64,000 bases of DNA from Massilia sp. BJB1822 (lineage in GTDB: Bacteria; Pseudomonadota; Gammaproteobacteria; Burkholderiales; Burkholderiaceae_D): assembly GCF_013369485.1 (NCBI RefSeq), contig NZ_JABWEB010000004.1, positions 248,001 through 312,000 of the forward strand, given 5' to 3'. Made by a program: the position numbers and the translations under genes. The notes beneath the pieces are model-generated. The model did not search any database and was not told the origin of the DNA. It saw nothing but the letters and a program-made list of their open reading frames with translations. Below, piece after piece: positions 62,397 through 64,000 of the stretch. Every line of letters starts with the position of its first letter. Position 1 is the first letter of the stretch.

Positions 62397-63661
62397 TCCC
62401 GATTAAGCCGGTGGGCAGCAAGCCGGTGTCCACACCCTCCAGTCCGAATGGCACCAGCGGCGTGAGCGGCGCCGCTGGCGTCGCCCTGCAGTATCTGCAG
62501 CCGGGCGCGCTGAACCTGAGCGCGCTGCCGCCGCTGTCGCTGTACATCCACTGGCCCTGGTGCGTGCGCAAATGTCCGTATTGCGACTTCAACTCGCACG
62601 AGGCCAAGGCCGATGAAAATCTGGAAGAGGCCTATCTGGCGGCCTTGCGCGCCGACCTGGAAATGTCGCTGCCCCTGATCTGGGGCAGAAAGATTTATAC
62701 CGTTTTCATCGGCGGCGGCACGCCCAGCCTGATGTCGGCCGCTGGTCTGGACCGGCTGCTGTCGGACCTGCGCACCTTGCTGCCGCTGGACGGCGCCTGC
62801 GAAATCACGATGGAAGCCAATCCCGGCACCTTCGAGGCGGAGAAGTTCAAGTCCTATCGCGCCAGCGGCATCAACCGCCTGTCGATCGGCATCCAGAGCT
62901 TCAACGCCCAGCACCTGAAGGCGCTGGGCCGCATCCATGACGATGGCGAAGCGCGGCGCGCGGTGGAAATCGCGCAAGCCAACTTCGACAACTTCAATCT
63001 GGACCTGATGTACGCGCTGCCTTCGCAGACGCTGGACGAGGCGCGCCGCGATCTGGAAACGGCACTGTCTTTCCGTCCGCCCCATCTCTCGCTGTACCAC
63101 CTGACGATGGAGCCGAACACGCTGTTCGCCAAATACCCGCCGCAGCTGCCGGATGACGACCTGAGCGCCGACATGCAGGATCTGGTGGCCGAGATGACGG
63201 CCGCCGCCGGCTACGGCCATTACGAGGTGTCGGCCTACGCCCAGCCGGGCCACCAGGCGCGCCACAATCTGAACTACTGGCAGTTCGGCGATTATCTGGG
63301 CATCGGCGCGGGGGCACATTCCAAGCTGTCCTTCCCGCACCGCGTGCTGCGCCAGGCGCGCTACAAGCAGCCCAAGACCTATATGGAACAGATGGCGGCC
63401 GGCACGCCGGTGCAGGAAGAGCACGAGATCGGACGCGGCGAGATGGGCTTCGAGTTCATGCTCAACGCCTTGCGCCTGCAAGGCGGCTTCTCGCCCAATC
63501 TGTTCGCCGAACGCACCGGCACGACCATGAACACGATCGAGAAGGCGCTCAACGAGGCCGAAGCCAAAGGCCTGCTTTACCGCGACCACCTGCTGATCAA
63601 GCCCACGGAACTGGGCCAGCGCTTCCTCAACGACCTGCAGCAGATGTTCCTGGCCGACTGA
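62393..63661 (+). CDS. hemW: HemW, radical SAM heme chaperone (formerly HemN-like)
   Basis: 422 residues, longer than E. coli HemW (378) because of an N-terminal Ser/Gly/Pro-rich stretch of about 50 residues before LSLYIHWPWCVRKCPYCDFN. That segment holds the CxxxCxxC [4Fe-4S] motif; the lone Cys beside it distinguishes HemW-type proteins from true HemN oxidases. SIGIQSFNAQHLKALGRIHD and YHLTMEPNT are conserved. It starts in an ATGA overlap with rdgB. Confidence 0.94.
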   Translation: MIPIKPVGSKPVSTPSSPNGTSGVSGAAGVALQYLQPGALNLSALPPLSLYIHWPWCVRKCPYCDFNSHEAKADENLEEAYLAALRADLEMSLPLIWGRKIYTVFIGGGTPSLMSAAGLDRLLSDLRTLLPLDGACEITMEANPGTFEAEKFKSYRASGINRLSIGIQSFNAQHLKALGRIHDDGEARRAVEIAQANFDNFNLDLMYALPSQTLDEARRDLETALSFRPPHLSLYHLTMEPNTLFAKYPPQLPDDDLSADMQDLVAEMTAAAGYGHYEVSAYAQPGHQARHNLNYWQFGDYLGIGAGAHSKLSFPHRVLRQARYKQPKTYMEQMAAGTPVQEEHEIGRGEMGFEFMLNALRLQGGFSPNLFAERTGTTMNTIEKALNEAEAKGLLYRDHLLIKPTELGQRFLNDLQQMFLAD

Positions 63662-63676
63662 GGCCAGGACGCCGCT

Positions 63677-64000
63677 TTAGAACTCTTCCCACTCCCCGTC
63701 GGCGGTATTCACGGGGGCTGCTGCTTTCGCGGTGCTGCGCGCAGCCGGCTTGGCGGCGCTGCCAGCCGCGTTGGCGGCGGCGACTTTGGGTTTGCTGCGT
63801 GCCGGCGCGGCAATGGCGGCGCGCGGCGGCGGCGCCATCGGCTTGGCGGGTTTGCTGGCGACGGCTGCGGGGGCGGCGCGATACGGCGAGCCGTCCGAGC
63901 CAAGCTTGAAGGACGAGGCCACGGCAGCCAGGCTGGCGGCTTGCTCCTGCATGCTGGCCGCAGCTGCCGCCGCTTCTTCCACCAGCGCGGCGTTCTGCTG
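63677..64000 (-). CDS. Methyl-accepting chemotaxis protein (C-terminal end only)
   Basis: The last 107 residues are visible; the gene continues past the window edge. QNAALVEEAAAAAASMQEQA followed by SLAAVASSFKL is the end of an MCP signalling domain with its methylation-helix pattern. A basic Ala/Pro/Lys-rich linker then leads to the terminal EWEEF, matching the xWxxF tether that binds CheR/CheB. It is convergent with hemW across 15 bases. Confidence 0.92.
   Translation of the reverse strand, partial: QQNAALVEEAAAAAASMQEQAASLAAVASSFKLGSDGSPYRAAPAAVASKPAKPMAPPPRAAIAAPARSKPKVAAANAAGSAAKPAARSTAKAAAPVNTADGEWEEF

Overview
The window is a flagellar chromosome region of a GC-rich betaproteobacterium, most likely in the Oxalobacteraceae (Massilia/Duganella/Janthinobacterium-like). 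This rests on the flg/fli gene order, the stand-alone fhlB beside a second fliK, the gmk-rpoZ-spoT-greB and kinase/phosphatase-rph-rdgB-hemW clusters, the PEP-CTERM protein, and GTGTCAGGCACC / GTGTCCGAT intergenic palindromes. The genus is an inference.

Layout. 1-10477 (+): flgB(end)-C-D-E-F-G-H-I-J-K-L, for rod, hook, P/L rings and hook-filament junction, closed by a terminator and a perfect 27-bp palindrome. 10599-18671 (-): one 2690-residue protein built of about 290 octapeptides arranged in a strict 133-134-residue super-repeat, with a calcium-binding-type C-terminal domain. 18763-30883 (-): fliF-G-H-I-J-K-L-M-N-O-P-Q-R, for MS ring, C ring, export ATPase and export gate. Its fliK is broken by sequence that looks like a Nextera adapter. 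31148-31489 (+): fliE. 31589-37698 (-): fliD-S-T-second fliK (frameshifted)-fhlB-ycgR behind a sigma-28 type promoter. 37893-39818 (-): fliC and flaG, each followed by its own terminator.

40149-47398 (-) holds two tandem RTX-type calcium-binding proteins of about 1177 residues, duplicated together with their promoters. Their ends are nearly identical and their middles have diverged. 47719-48417 (+) is an AT-richer PEP-CTERM exoprotein gene. 48460-52342 (-) holds a diguanylate cyclase and a NarL-type two-component pair. 52393-56209 is greB (+) and spoT, rpoZ, gmk (-). A TetR regulator and an alpha/beta hydrolase (56359-57917, +) plus inverted intergenic repeats separate gmk from yicC (58067-58972, -). 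59054-63661 (+) is a Ser/Thr kinase, PP2C phosphatase, rph, rdgB, hemW operon. The window ends inside the C-terminus of a chemotaxis receptor (-).

Together the genes give an almost complete flagellum apart from flhA/flhB, the master regulators and the start of flgB. Class III filament genes, a c-di-GMP brake (ycgR) and a c-di-GMP synthase lie nearby. Two kinds of large repetitive, probably exported proteins flank the filament genes, so motility and surface or matrix functions are physically interleaved. The most novel item is the giant octapeptide protein. The main data-quality issues are the adapter-like block in fliK and the single-base frameshift in the second fliK.
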